A stretch of 64,000 bases of DNA from assembly GCA_016213945.1 (NCBI GenBank), contig JACQZF010000077.1, positions 1 to 64,000 of the forward strand. Reading direction: 5' to 3'. Under the pieces are notes generated by a model. That model was not told the DNA's origin. It worked only from the letters and a program-made list of their open reading frames with translations, and searched no databases. Positions 18,456-26,682 of this stretch are shown in pieces. Origin of the DNA: Nitrospirota bacterium (GTDB lineage: Bacteria > Nitrospirota > Thermodesulfovibrionia > UBA6902). Position 1 is the stretch's first letter. Every line of letters begins with the position of its first letter. Both the position numbers and the translations under genes were made by a program.

Positions 18456-19043
18456 ATGGACTTCGGAAAACTTTTTCAGCTTGTAGTAGCCGCGTCATTG
18501 ATCAACAACTTCGTCTTTACAAGATTCCTGGGGTTGTGTATCTTCTTCGGCGTTTCCAAAAAGATGGAGACCGCTGTTGGAATGAGCGTAACATTTACCG
18601 CGGTCATGGTCATAAGCTCTGCCCTGAGCTGGGTGGTCTTTAAATACCTGATGGTGCCGCTGGACATCACGTTTCTTAAGATAATCGTATTCATCGGTAT
18701 CATAGCGGCATTCGTGCAGTCCGCTGATACTATTATGAAGAAGGTCAGTCCCGCGCTCTATTACAAGCTCGGCATCTACCTCGCGCTGATCACCACGAAC
18801 TGCATAATCCTTGCAGTGCCCCTGATAAATTCAGGCGAGGGATACAGCTTTCTTGAGAGCATGGCATTCGGCGTCGGTTCGGGATTAGGCTTTGCTCTTG
18901 CGCTTGTTATAATGGCGAGCATCCGTGAGAAACTGGAGCTTGCCGACATTCCGGCACCTTTCAGGGGACTGCCGATATCATTTATAGTCGCCGGGCTTAT
19001 TGCCCTGGCTTTTACGGGATTCTCAGGATTGATAACGCTGTAA
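18456..19043 (+). CDS. rnfA: Rnf complex subunit A
   Basis: A 195-residue six-helix membrane subunit paralogous to RnfE. LINNFVFTRFLGLCIFFGVS near residues 14-33 carries the conserved Cys region and YYKLGIYLALITTNCIILAV near 103 the second. The gene stands 131 bases after rnfE, separated by a repeat, with TTTTTGGAGATTAAAT before the ATG. It ends in GLITL. Confidence 0.95.
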   Translation: MDFGKLFQLVVAASLINNFVFTRFLGLCIFFGVSKKMETAVGMSVTFTAVMVISSALSWVVFKYLMVPLDITFLKIIVFIGIIAAFVQSADTIMKKVSPALYYKLGIYLALITTNCIILAVPLINSGEGYSFLESMAFGVGSGLGFALALVIMASIREKLELADIPAPFRGLPISFIVAGLIALAFTGFSGLITL

Positions 19044-19044
19044 T

Positions 19045-19080
19045 AAGCGCAAAAGAGCAGAAGAGCAATAGCGCAAAAGT
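19045..19080. repeat. AGCAGAAGAGCAA tract, upstream copy
   Basis: Contains AAAAGAGCAGAAGAGCAA at 19051-19068. The exact reverse complement of these 18 bases is at 19208-19225, inside the rnfB coding sequence, so the two arms flank the rnfB promoter and start. Confidence 0.75.
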
Positions 19081-19086
19081 GGATGT

Positions 19087-19117
19087 TTGAAAATTACTGT
19101 GATGAAATTGTTATAAT
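19087..19117 (+). promoter_or_regulatory. Candidate internal promoter before rnfB
   Basis: TTGAAA at 19087-19092 and a perfect TATAAT at 19112-19117, 19 bases apart. It sits in the loop of the inverted tract described above, 40 bases before the rnfB ATG. Confidence 0.4.
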
Positions 19118-19156
19118 TAAGTCGTAACCATTCTAAGATACTTAAGAGGACACGAT

Positions 19157-20371
19157 ATGTTTAACATTTCCAAAACGATAAAAGCCGCAATATTTACTTT
19201 TGCACTTTTGCTCTTCTGCTCTTTTGTGCTTTTGCACTTAAGCGCGTCCGCGCTTTACGCCGGGGTCGGCGGCGGCGTTGATGCGCGTGAATCGGTAAAC
19301 CTTGCTGAGGTTTTAAAATTCACGGCGATATTCCTTGCCGGGATCAGCGCCATATTTGGCGTGGGCCTTGCCTTTGCCGCCAAAAAATTTGCGGTCCAGG
19401 AAGACCCCCGCATTGACCAGGTATCAGAAGTGCTTGCACATGCCCATTGCGGCGCGTGCGGTTTCGCGGGCTGCAGGCAGTATGCCGAGGCAGTGGTCCT
19501 GAAGCCTGAGGTCGCTCCGAATCTCTGTACGCCCGGCGGAAAGGCTTCCGCTGAAGCCGTTGCTAAAATTACAGGAAAGGTAATGACCCAGCTTGAGCCC
19601 AAGATCGCGCGTGTATTCTGCCAGGGAGGGTGCTCCAAGTCAGTTCGCAGGTTTAAATATGAAGGCGTTGCTGATTGCAGGGCCGCGATACTCGCAAGCG
19701 GCGGCGACAAGGCATGTATTTACGGCTGTCTAGGCTATGGGACCTGCTCAAGGGCCTGTCCCTTCGGGGCCATTACAATGAGCGAAGAGAACCTGCCTGT
19801 CATAAATCCAGCCAAATGCACGGCCTGCGGAAAGTGCGCCCAGGCATGCCCGACGAAAGTTATCGAGATACTGCCGATGGCAAAGGAAGTCCTTGTGCGC
19901 TGTCATTCAAAAGACAAGGGACCTGCCACAAAGAAGAACTGTCAGACAGGCTGCATTGCCTGCGGTATTTGTGTAAAGGTCTGTCCTTATAACGCTCCGT
20001 CAGTTACTAACAACTTTTCAAAGATTGATCTTGAAAAATGCAAGGTCTGCGGTCTCTGCGCTTCTAAATGTCCGACTAACGCGATCATGGACTATATCCC
20101 AAAGAGGCCGAAGGCATTCATTACTGAAAAATGCATCGGCTGTCATATGTGCTCAAAGGTATGTCCTGTAAATGCGCCGTCAGGCGAGATGAAGAAACGT
20201 CATGTCATCGCACGGGACAAGTGCATAGGCTGCGGCATCTGCACATCCAAGTGTCCGGTTGTCGCAATCAACGGCACATTCAATTACGCCGAAATCCTGC
20301 AGGCATTTGAGGCCAAAAAGGCAGCAAGGGAAAAGGCAAAGGCCGAGCAGCAGCCGACCGTCAGCGCTTAA
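19157..20371 (+). CDS. rnfB: Rnf complex subunit B, expanded polyferredoxin form
   Basis: Ferredoxin-accepting subunit, 404 residues. After a membrane helix (about 52-74, KFTAIFLAGISAIFGVGLAF) comes the RnfB Fe-S domain with CGACGFAGCRQYAEAV near 94, then six ferredoxin-type motifs: CLGYGTCSRACP, CTACGKCAQACP, CIACGICVKVCP, CKVCGLCASKCP, CIGCHMCSKVCP and CIGCGICTSKCP. Proteobacterial RnfB has two. The first 45 residues are an extra hydrophobic leader (AIFTFALLLFCSFVLLHLSA) encoded by the low-complexity tract at 19197-19246, so the start region is unusual. A downstream start near residue 45 would give a normal RnfB, but no good ribosome site is seen there. Confidence 0.92.
   Translation: MFNISKTIKAAIFTFALLLFCSFVLLHLSASALYAGVGGGVDARESVNLAEVLKFTAIFLAGISAIFGVGLAFAAKKFAVQEDPRIDQVSEVLAHAHCGACGFAGCRQYAEAVVLKPEVAPNLCTPGGKASAEAVAKITGKVMTQLEPKIARVFCQGGCSKSVRRFKYEGVADCRAAILASGGDKACIYGCLGYGTCSRACPFGAITMSEENLPVINPAKCTACGKCAQACPTKVIEILPMAKEVLVRCHSKDKGPATKKNCQTGCIACGICVKVCPYNAPSVTNNFSKIDLEKCKVCGLCASKCPTNAIMDYIPKRPKAFITEKCIGCHMCSKVCPVNAPSGEMKKRHVIARDKCIGCGICTSKCPVVAINGTFNYAEILQAFEAKKAAREKAKAEQQPTVSA
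19197..19246. repeat. Low-complexity tract inside rnfB encoding a hydrophobic leader
   Basis: TTTTGCACTTTTGCTCTTCT and then GCTCTTTTGTGCTTTTGCAC. It is the reverse complement of tracts at 15913 and 19045 and is translated as FTFALLLFCSFVLLHLS. Confidence 0.7.
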
Positions 20372-20425
20372 AATTATAACGTCATGCTGGACCACGTGTT
20401 AATTTGATCCGGCGTCTATAAATCC

Positions 20426-20456
20426 AAAAGGCCGGACATTAAGCCTGGCCTTTTTT
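20426..20456 (+). terminator. rnf operon terminator
   Basis: AAAAGGCCGG, loop ACATTAAG, CCTGGCC then TTTTTT; one bulged T. Lies 55 bases past the rnfB stop. Confidence 0.8.
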
Positions 20457-20557
20457 GCTTTCACGGTCCTATCTTTAGTTGTGATCCTGACGATTGTATT
20501 TTTTGAAACTGCCTGTATAATAAAACATGTCGCAAAATTGAAGTGGAGGTGATTTTT

Positions 20558-21064
20558 ATGATCAAGAGAACAATAAAACTGGTGTTTGCCGTGATGCTGT
20601 TTATGTCTTTATGGCTCATACACTCTTTAAGTGCTGACGCGGAAGTAAACGTAAATATAAATATCGGGCCGCCGCCTGTCTTTGCGATCCCGGCGCCGCC
20701 TGAAGTTATAGTGATACCAGGGACATATGTCTATTTTGTCCCTGATATTGACGTGGATATTATCTTTTATCACGGCTACTGGTACCGCCCGCACAGGGAC
20801 CACTGGTACAGAGCTGGCAGCTATAACGGCCCCTGGGACTATATCGTTCGTGAAAGAATGCCGGTTGTCATTCTGAATCTGCCCCCGGATTTCCGTCACA
20901 AGCCGCCCCGGCATTCCCGCATTCCTTACGGACACCTCAAAAAGAACTGGAGTGGCTGGGAGAAGGAAAGGCATTGGGATGATGATCACCGGCACCGGGA
21001 CAATGACAACGATCATGAAGGAAGGGGAAAAGGCAAAGGGAAAGAGAAGCGCCACCGCGATTAA
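20558..21064 (+). CDS. Small secreted protein, VNVNINIGPPP family
   Basis: A 168-residue exported protein of unknown function. The signal peptide (FAVMLFMSLWLIHSLSADA) is followed by VNVNINIGPPPVFAIPAPPE, PGTYVYFVPD, a Trp/Tyr-rich part (YHGYWYRPHRDHWYRAGSYN, GPWDYI) and a strongly charged, His/Asp/Lys-rich tail. Such proteins are common in Nitrospirota and Desulfobacterota genomes as hypothetical envelope proteins. GGAGGTGATTTTT decides the ATG; the GTG five codons upstream lies in that site. The His/Asp tail could bind metal, which is a guess. Confidence 0.75.
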   Translation: MIKRTIKLVFAVMLFMSLWLIHSLSADAEVNVNINIGPPPVFAIPAPPEVIVIPGTYVYFVPDIDVDIIFYHGYWYRPHRDHWYRAGSYNGPWDYIVRERMPVVILNLPPDFRHKPPRHSRIPYGHLKKNWSGWEKERHWDDDHRHRDNDNDHEGRGKGKGKEKRHRD

Positions 21065-21083
21065 AGACGACATCTGATATCGT

Positions 21084-21129
21084 TCTAAAAAAAGCAGGTC
21101 AGGTATTTTGTCTGACCTGCTTTTTTAGA
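21084..21129. terminator. Strong hairpin terminator
   Basis: TCTAAAAAAAGCAGGTCAG and CTGACCTGCTTTTTTAGA pair over 18 positions with one bulge and a nine-base loop, with T or A runs on both strands. Confidence 0.85.
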
Positions 21130-21158
21130 AAGTAATGACATGTTACAATAGTAACTGC

Positions 21159-21689
21159 ATGTCAAAGAAAATTGTCCGGCAGAAATATTTTGTATCAAAA
21201 GAGCTCCGCATTTCCATCGCACTTATTATCCTATGGTCGCTGCTTGTGGCCGTTTTCTTCACATATTTCGCAAAAGAACTCAGCGAGAAAATAGGCCACG
21301 GCATTTTACTGTTTGCCATTGTAATGATCGGATATGTCGCGATAGTGGTTGTGCTGACCCTGCTTTTTTCTCATCGCCTGATAGGCCCTTTTCAAAGATT
21401 GAAAACAGAGATAAGGCTTATCGTGGCCGGTGAATACCGGAGGAGGCTGGGAGTCCGGAAAAATGACGACCTGTACATAAAATCATTTATCGACGAAGTC
21501 AACAAGATACTCGATGAGCTTGAAAAGGCGCATGGCTACAAAGAGGAGGTTGTAAGACACGTTGATTCCGAATTGCTGAAACTGATCTCTCTTATTGAAG
21601 AGGGGGAAACATCAAAGGAAAAGTTGAGAGATACAGTCTTGTCCCTTCATAAGAAGCTCAGTCCCGCCGGACCGGGACCTAAGGGATAG
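21159..21689 (+). CDS. Two-helix membrane protein with HAMP-like domain, no output domain
   Basis: The 176-residue product has membrane helices at about 18-38 and 50-75, then a HAMP-like linker (RLIGPFQRLKTEIRLIVAGE) with the usual short beta turn and a coiled coil (EVNKILDELEKAHGYKEEVV) to the C-terminus. No kinase, cyclase or methyl-accepting domain follows. It resembles stand-alone methyl-accepting-like HAMP proteins in delta-type bacteria. Start chosen at the ATG before SKKIVRQ; the frame is open eight codons further up. Thirty bases before a truncated sensor gene, so the two may act together. Confidence 0.55.
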   Translation: MSKKIVRQKYFVSKELRISIALIILWSLLVAVFFTYFAKELSEKIGHGILLFAIVMIGYVAIVVVLTLLFSHRLIGPFQRLKTEIRLIVAGEYRRRLGVRKNDDLYIKSFIDEVNKILDELEKAHGYKEEVVRHVDSELLKLISLIEEGETSKEKLRDTVLSLHKKLSPAGPGPKG

Positions 21690-21719
21690 TCAGCATTTCT
21701 GTTTTTACCGGTGCAATGC

Positions 21720-22586
21720 ATGGATAACGAAAAGACAAGTAAAATCATGCCGGTCCTGTTGCTCAGCGCGGCTGGCTTTGCCGGCAACTGGTTCAAACTT
21801 CCATTATTTTTCAATCTCGATTTTCTGTTCGGTTCCATCTTCGTGATGCTTGCAGTGGGCCTGTATGGAACACTGCCCGGTATTCTTACGGCGGCCATTG
21901 CCGCAAGCTGCACATACCTGCTGTGGAATAATCCCTGGTCCATCATAACCTTCATCTGCGAAGCATTGTTTGTGGGGTATTTGCTGGAGCGCAAATCAAA
22001 AAACATGGTCCTGATTGACACCTTCTTCTGGCTTTTAATAGGGATGCCGATGGGCTGGATGTTTTTCAGCAGCATTATGGGAGTTCCTCACCAGGGTGCG
22101 TTGCTGATAATATTAAAGCAGGCGATTAACGGGATATTCAACACCCTGCTTGCGACCTTTTTGCTTGCTTTCATTAATTATTATAAATTCAGGGGGAAAT
22201 CAAACCATACCCCGACTGTATCTTTCCGTCATGCCATTGGGAACATATTAACTGCGGCGATACTTTCCCCGGCCCTGTTTTTTATGGTCTCCAATATAAG
22301 GGACGAAATGGGCCATCAAGAGAGACAGATGAAGAGGAGGGTGCTGAATGTTTCAAATGCGTCCCGTGAGATGCTGAAAAACTGGTTGGATGAACATCGG
22401 GAGGTCCTTCAGGTGGTGTCCTGTTTTGAAAAAGACCCGGACGCGGTCCCACAGGACAAAATACAGAACGATATTGAATTCATAAGAAAGACAACTACAG
22501 ATTTTCTCCATATCGGGGTCCCGCCATGGACCATCCTTAGGGACCGCATCGGCGCCAAATACCGGAGCAGTCCGGATATGCACTGA
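21720..22586 (+). pseudogene. Membrane sensor module, probably truncated signalling gene
   Basis: The 288-residue frame has five or six hydrophobic segments (residues 10-150, with WNNPWSIITFICEALFVGYL), like the membrane input modules of sensor kinases, another helix near 180, then a periplasmic Cache-like start (MKRRVLNVSNASREMLKNWL, DEHREVLQ). It stops shortly after DIEFIRKTTTDFLHIGV, where Cache sensors continue with a ligand loop, a second membrane helix and a kinase or GGDEF domain. None of this is found, and the frame runs into the repeat cluster at 22681. I read it as a gene remnant; a short functional sensor cannot be excluded. Confidence 0.5.
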
Positions 22587-22937
22587 GAACATGCTGCCGT
22601 CATCGCAAATAGAGCATATCCAGCGATGTCTGTATTCAAAGCTTGAAAAAGTAATCCCTCATAGCTCAAAATACTGCGTTTCAGTCATTCCGGCTTGTCC
22701 GGAATCTTTCCTGAATGAAAGTAGTGAAGAACCCTGCGGCAGAGACCGCAGGGGGTTCATTATATGAAAGTTATTATTGGTGTCATTCCCGCAAGCCCCG
22801 AACAAGTCGGGACAGGCTCCGCGCATCGGGAATCCTTCTGGAAAGATTCCAGGCAAGCCGGAATGACTGAAATTTGGAACTGTGGCAGAGACCACAGGGT
22901 GTAATAAATTAAAAAGGTTCAATATTAATATACACAA
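22587..22937. repeat. Gene-free stretch holding a composite palindromic element
   Basis: Between 22681 and 22870 a 190-bp composite starts TCAGTCATTCCGGC and ends GCCGGAATGACTGA. Inside it and just after it are two hairpins with the same loop CAGAGA: CCCTGCGG-CAGAGA-CCGCAGGG (22732-22753) and CTGTGG-CAGAGA-CCACAG (22880-22897). No coding frame of note is present; the murA ribosome site is weak. Confidence 0.7.
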
Positions 22938-24188
22938 ATGGACAAGATAGAAATCACAGGCGGAATTATATTGCGCGGCGAGGTAGCGATCAGCGGCGCA
23001 AAGAACGCGGTGCTTCCGCTCATGACCGCCTCGATACTCAGCTCCGGCGAGAGCGTTATAGGGAATGTTCCGCACCTTCGGGACGTCAGGACCATGGGCA
23101 GCCTTCTCGCGCATCTCGGTTTCGGGTTCCATCTTGAAAACAACGAGATCATTCTGAATACGAATAAAATAACATCTGTTGACGCGCCGTATGATTTTGT
23201 TAAGACAATGCGCGCCTCAGTTCTTGTGTTAGGCCCTTTACTCGCAAGGACGGGAAAGGCTAAGGTATCATTGCCCGGCGGCTGCGCGATCGGGGCGCGA
23301 CCCATTAACCTGCACATCATGGGACTGGAAAAGATGGGGGCGAAAATTACTTTGTCAGAGGGATACATTGAGGCAAAGGCAAAACGTCTTAAAGGGGCCG
23401 CAATTCATTTTGATACACAGACTGTGACCGGAACGGAAAACCTGATGATGGCCGCGACCCTTGCGGAAGGGACCACTGTCCTTGAGAACTCGGCCTGCGA
23501 GCCTGAAGTCGTGGACCTTGCAAACGCATTAATTTCAATTGGGGCGAAAATCGAAGGCGCAGGCACGAGCATAATCAGGATCACAGGCGTCAGCAAACTG
23601 AAGCCGCTTGATTACAGTGTTATACCGGACAGGATAGAGACAGCGACATTCATTGCCGCCGCTGCCATCACGCAGGGAGAAGTAAAGATAAAAAAGTGTA
23701 TGCCGGGGCATCTTGAGGCTGTAATCAATAAAATAAAGGAAGCCGGCGTAAAGATCTCAAACAAGAATGACAAACTGACCGTGAAAGGTCCTGAGAGACT
23801 AACATCAGTGGACATAAAGACCGTGCCTTATCCGGGATTTCCTACCGACATGCAGGCGCAGTTCATGGCCATGATGGCGGTAGCCGGCGGCACGAGTCTT
23901 ATCACCGAGAATATATTCGAAAACAGATTCATGCATGTGGCGGAGCTGCGAAGGATGGGAGCTGATATAACGGTGGAAGGCTCGACAGCAACGGTCAAAG
24001 GAGTAAACTCACTCAAAGGCGCTCCTGTTATGGCAACCGACTTGCGCGCCAGCGCGTCTCTTGTTGTCGCGGGCCTCGCGGCAGAGGGAACAACGGTCAT
24101 CGACAGGGTATATCATCTCGACAGGGGCTATGAGAAAATAGAGGAGAAATTGAAAATGTTAGGAGCCAGGATCAGGAGAGTGAAATGA
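22938..24188 (+). CDS. murA: UDP-N-acetylglucosamine 1-carboxyvinyltransferase
   Basis: First committed step of peptidoglycan synthesis: enolpyruvyl transfer from PEP to UDP-GlcNAc. The 416-residue two-domain EPSP-like fold starts [20 protein letters not shown], with the Lys22 equivalent in GAKNA. The fosfomycin-target Cys is present at residue 116 ([10 protein letters not shown]). [18 protein letters not shown] and the ending [20 protein letters not shown] are family blocks. Its stop overlaps the hisD start (ATGA), a coupling also known from Geobacter-type murA-his clusters. Confidence 0.96.
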   Translation: MDKIEITGGIILRGEVAISGAKNAVLPLMTASILSSGESVIGNVPHLRDVRTMGSLLAHLGFGFHLENNEIILNTNKITSVDAPYDFVKTMRASVLVLGPLLARTGKAKVSLPGGCAIGARPINLHIMGLEKMGAKITLSEGYIEAKAKRLKGAAIHFDTQTVTGTENLMMAATLAEGTTVLENSACEPEVVDLANALISIGAKIEGAGTSIIRITGVSKLKPLDYSVIPDRIETATFIAAAAITQGEVKIKKCMPGHLEAVINKIKEAGVKISNKNDKLTVKGPERLTSVDIKTVPYPGFPTDMQAQFMAMMAVAGGTSLITENIFENRFMHVAELRRMGADITVEGSTATVKGVNSLKGAPVMATDLRASASLVVAGLAAEGTTVIDRVYHLDRGYEKIEEKLKMLGARIRRVK

Positions 24189-25465
24189 GGGTAATAAAAG
24201 GAAACCGGGTTGACGCATTTATCGAGCAACTGAAAAAAAGGGCCTCTGTCTCAATAATTGAAGACGAGATACAGAAGACGGTCAGGAAGATCATCTCCGA
24301 CGTGAAAAGACAGGGCGACAGGGCTGTCAAAAAATACACTGAGAAATTTGATCGCATAAAATTAAAAGGGCTTGCAATCAGCCGGAAGGAGATCGAGTCA
24401 TCAGCTAAAGAGGTTGACGATAAATTCTTAAAGGCGCTGAGGCACGCAGCCAGCAGGATAAAAAAATTCCATGAACAGCAGAGAGAAAAGTCATGGCAGT
24501 TCTCTGAAAACGGAATCACAACCGGACAGATTATAAGGCCGGTTGAAAGAGTCGGGGTATATGTCCCCGGCGGCAAGGCAGCGTATCCGTCTACTGTTTT
24601 AATGAATGTGATTCCCGCGCAGGTGGCAGGCGTTAATGAGATAGCGATGTGCGTTCCGACCCCGGGAGGCAAACTCAATCCCTATGTTGCCTCCGCGGTA
24701 AAACTTCTCGGCGTGAAGGAAGTCTACAGGATAGGCGGGGCCCAGGCAGTGGCCGCGCTTGCGTACGGCACAAAGTCAATAAAAAAAGTTGACAAGATCG
24801 TCGGCCCCGGAAATATCTTTGTGGCTGTTGCAAAGCGAATGGTTTTCGGAGACGTAGGGATTGATATGGTTGCAGGGCCGAGCGAGATTTTGATCATTGC
24901 CGACAAGACTGCGAATGCGTCCTTCATAGCATCAGACCTCCTCAGCCAGGCCGAGCATGATGAGATGGCGTCATCAGTGCTGATTACCGATTCGGAAAGT
25001 TTCGCTGATAAAGTACAGGAAGAGCTTGCAGCACAATTAAGAGATCTTAAGAGAAAAGTCATAGCAAGAAAATCTCTCGCGAAATACGGGGCAATAATCA
25101 TTACAAAGAATCTTGATTCAGCAATCTCAATTGCAAACCGTATCGCGCCCGAACATCTTGAAGTGATGACAAAGAATCCCTCAGCACTATTGCCTAAAAT
25201 AAAAAACGCGGGCGCGATCTTTCTTGGCAAATGGACGCCTGAGCCCCTCGGCGATTACGCGGCCGGGCCGAATCACACTCTGCCAACCAGCGGCACAGCC
25301 CGCTTTTCCTCACCGCTTGGCTTATATGATTTCACAAAACGCACAAGCCTCATCAATGCGACAAAAGAAGGGTTCGATAAACTCGCCGGTACCGTTGAGA
25401 CCCTTGCGGATGTTGAAGGCCTTGAGGCGCATGGGAATACGATAAGGCACAGGCGCGGGTTTTAA
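24185..25465 (+). CDS. hisD: Histidinol dehydrogenase
   Basis: Last two steps of histidine synthesis, oxidising L-histidinol to histidine with NAD+ and Zn2+. The 426-residue protein has RPVERVGVYVPGGKAAYPST near 118-137, GGAQAVAALAYGT, VAGPSEILIIAD, the catalytic Glu-His in RIAPEHLEVM and NHTLPTSG. The last residues (RHRRGF) and the stop codon are encoded by the TTTAAA-centred palindrome at 25451, so the natural C-terminus appears to have been replaced by repeat. hisG is 10.5 kb away. Confidence 0.95.
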   Translation: MRVIKGNRVDAFIEQLKKRASVSIIEDEIQKTVRKIISDVKRQGDRAVKKYTEKFDRIKLKGLAISRKEIESSAKEVDDKFLKALRHAASRIKKFHEQQREKSWQFSENGITTGQIIRPVERVGVYVPGGKAAYPSTVLMNVIPAQVAGVNEIAMCVPTPGGKLNPYVASAVKLLGVKEVYRIGGAQAVAALAYGTKSIKKVDKIVGPGNIFVAVAKRMVFGDVGIDMVAGPSEILIIADKTANASFIASDLLSQAEHDEMASSVLITDSESFADKVQEELAAQLRDLKRKVIARKSLAKYGAIIITKNLDSAISIANRIAPEHLEVMTKNPSALLPKIKNAGAIFLGKWTPEPLGDYAAGPNHTLPTSGTARFSSPLGLYDFTKRTSLINATKEGFDKLAGTVETLADVEGLEAHGNTIRHRRGF

Positions 25466-25475
25466 ATCCGCGCCT
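25451..25475. repeat. GC palindrome centred on TTTAAA; hisD stop
   Basis: AGGCGCGGGTTTTAAATCCG followed by CGCCT. Supplies the hisD TAA at 25463-25465 and, on the other strand, the stop of the 55-residue frame. As RNA it is a convergent terminator-like hairpin. Confidence 0.7.
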
Positions 25476-25629
25476 GCTTCGATTTTGGGTACGCCTGTTT
25501 AATGAAATAAGCAACCATTTTCTTGAAACGCAATATTTCCGTTGAAGGCGGAGAGGTTTTTATTGCGGCAGCGGTGTCAAGCGCACGGATAACGGATTTC
25601 AGGCTGCCAATTCGAGCGCTTCTTTCCAT
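25462..25629 (-). CDS. 55-residue hypothetical protein
   Basis: An uninterrupted frame starting ATG GAA AGA AGC, beginning MERSARIGSLKSVIRALDTA and ending FIKQAYPKSKQARI. It starts 31 bases before the end of the upstream gene (25599-25967) in another frame and stops in the palindrome shared with hisD. A basic, helix-prone peptide; no family recognised. The overlap and operon position make it plausible, but there is no strong ribosome site. Confidence 0.3.
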   Translation of the reverse strand: MERSARIGSLKSVIRALDTAAAIKTSPPSTEILRFKKMVAYFIKQAYPKSKQARI

Positions 25630-25967
25630 CTTGATTCATCTGCCTTTTCAAGTTTGACAAGTTTATTAAACAGGATTTCGTCTTCATGAAGCAGGAAAAG
25701 ATTCTTTAAATGAAGTTCTTTCTTTAAAAAAAGTTTGGAGAGATTTTTGTAAGTATTGCATATTAATAACGCCTTGTTGTATTCGTTCCTGAATACCGGC
25801 TTATTGTCCTGAGAAAGTTTTTCGTAGACCTGTTTCCATTCCCTTCCAGAGTTAATGGCGATATATATCCAGAATAATCCGCTTACGAGAAACTTTTCTG
25901 TAAAAGCGAAAACATCTCTGTCGTCAGCTCCATGGAAATAAATGTCATTTATTCTCTTTTTCTTCAT
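25599..25967 (-). CDS. Hypothetical protein downstream of XRE regulator
   Basis: A 122-residue protein, helix-rich, with no signal peptide. Visible features are KKKRINDIYFHGADDRDVFA, a stretch FTEKFLVSGLFWIYIAINSG that could be amphipathic or membrane-associated, and a Lys/Leu-rich C-terminal half (NLSKLFLKKELHLKNLFLLH). Not recognised. It follows the XRE regulator on the same strand and is probably co-transcribed; small proteins next to such regulators can be effectors or partners, but nothing here proves a toxin-antitoxin role. The frame also allows a TTG start 12 codons upstream. Confidence 0.5.
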   Translation of the reverse strand: MKKKRINDIYFHGADDRDVFAFTEKFLVSGLFWIYIAINSGREWKQVYEKLSQDNKPVFRNEYNKALLICNTYKNLSKLFLKKELHLKNLFLLHEDEILFNKLVKLEKADESRWKEALELAA

Positions 25968-26045
25968 GCTCTTGTATATAACTCCTGTATAACAACTATA
26001 CAATAATAAAACTCCAAATAAAAGGATTTCAAACAGCCGGGGAGT

Positions 26046-26390
26046 TTACACCTTCGAGAAGGTCCTGTTCAACAGGCGGAGAGTTTTTTTGATGAGATGA
26101 AGTTCTTGAGGAGAAAATTTTGATAACGGGCTTTTTTCTTTTACGGTTACTTTTTGCACGGAGATCTTTTCTTTGGAAAACAAATCTCCTATCTTTACTC
26201 TCAATGCCTCTGCAATTCTTACGATAGAGTCGAGACTGACATTGACTTGTCCCCGCTCCAGCTCTCCTATGAATTTATAGTTCAACTCCGCCCTTTCACC
26301 CAATTCTTCCTGTGTAATTCCGGCTGACTTTCTTAATTCCCTTATCCGCTGCCCCAGCTTCCTTCTTGTATCATCTGCGGGATTTTTCAT
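26046..26390 (-). CDS. XRE-family transcriptional regulator
   Basis: A 114-residue protein with an N-terminal HTH_3 domain (residues 12-68): LGQRIRELRKSAGITQEELG, ERAELNYKFIGELERGQVNV, then IVRIAEALRVKIGDLF. The C-terminal 45 residues are basic and lack a ligand domain. The minus-strand -10-like TATAAT ends only six bases before the ATG (26397-26402), suggesting a leaderless message. A GATACC/GGTATC dyad 70 bases upstream is a candidate operator. Likely autoregulated and may also control the plus-strand secreted-protein genes. Confidence 0.8.
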   Translation of the reverse strand: MKNPADDTRRKLGQRIRELRKSAGITQEELGERAELNYKFIGELERGQVNVSLDSIVRIAEALRVKIGDLFSKEKISVQKVTVKEKSPLSKFSPQELHLIKKTLRLLNRTFSKV

Positions 26391-26451
26391 AGCTGAATTA
26401 TATGCAGTATCCCATCAGCAATAAACCATACATATAAGCTATAAATAGTTC

Positions 26452-26479
26452 TTGACAGATACCGTATATATAAGGTATC
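26452..26479 (+). promoter_or_regulatory. Dyad operator with TTGACA box
   Basis: TTGACA (26452-26457) is directly followed by GATACC-N10-GGTATC (26458-26479) with the AT-rich centre GTATATATAA. The dyad fills the spacer of a plus-strand promoter whose -10 is poor. The neighbouring XRE protein is the natural candidate to bind it. Confidence 0.45.
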
Positions 26480-26610
26480 GTTAATTGCTTCCCGGACTTA
26501 TTTCTTAAAACTTATTTCAAGCTGTTAGCTTTTCTATTACGCAGGGGGAGGGGACAAAAATGGGGCAAACAATCTCTATCTTCAAACACACAAGTTTTCA
26601 AAACCTAATG

Positions 26611-26637
26611 TTGTCATTCCCGCTTGTCGGGAATCCT
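26611..26637. repeat. GTCATTCC element, half copy
   Basis: TTGTCATTCCCGCTTGTCGG followed by GAATCC. Confidence 0.55.
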
Positions 26638-26654
26638 TATTTCCAATTTAAATT

Positions 26655-26682
26655 AAAGGGCGGTTTGCGGACCGTTCTTTTT
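26655..26682 (+). terminator. Hairpin with T run
   Basis: AAAGGGCGGT, loop TTGCGG, ACCGTTCTTT then TT; ten pairs including two G-U. It lies 45 bases before the next gene and could be a leader attenuator rather than an end point. Confidence 0.5.

Noticed and set aside
22681-22900. CRISPR-like array
   Set aside because: The repeated units are palindromes of unequal length without regular spacers, and no cas gene is present in the window.
25599-26390. Toxin-antitoxin pair
   Set aside because: The XRE regulator precedes an unrecognised 122-residue protein without any known toxin motif; gene order alone is not enough.
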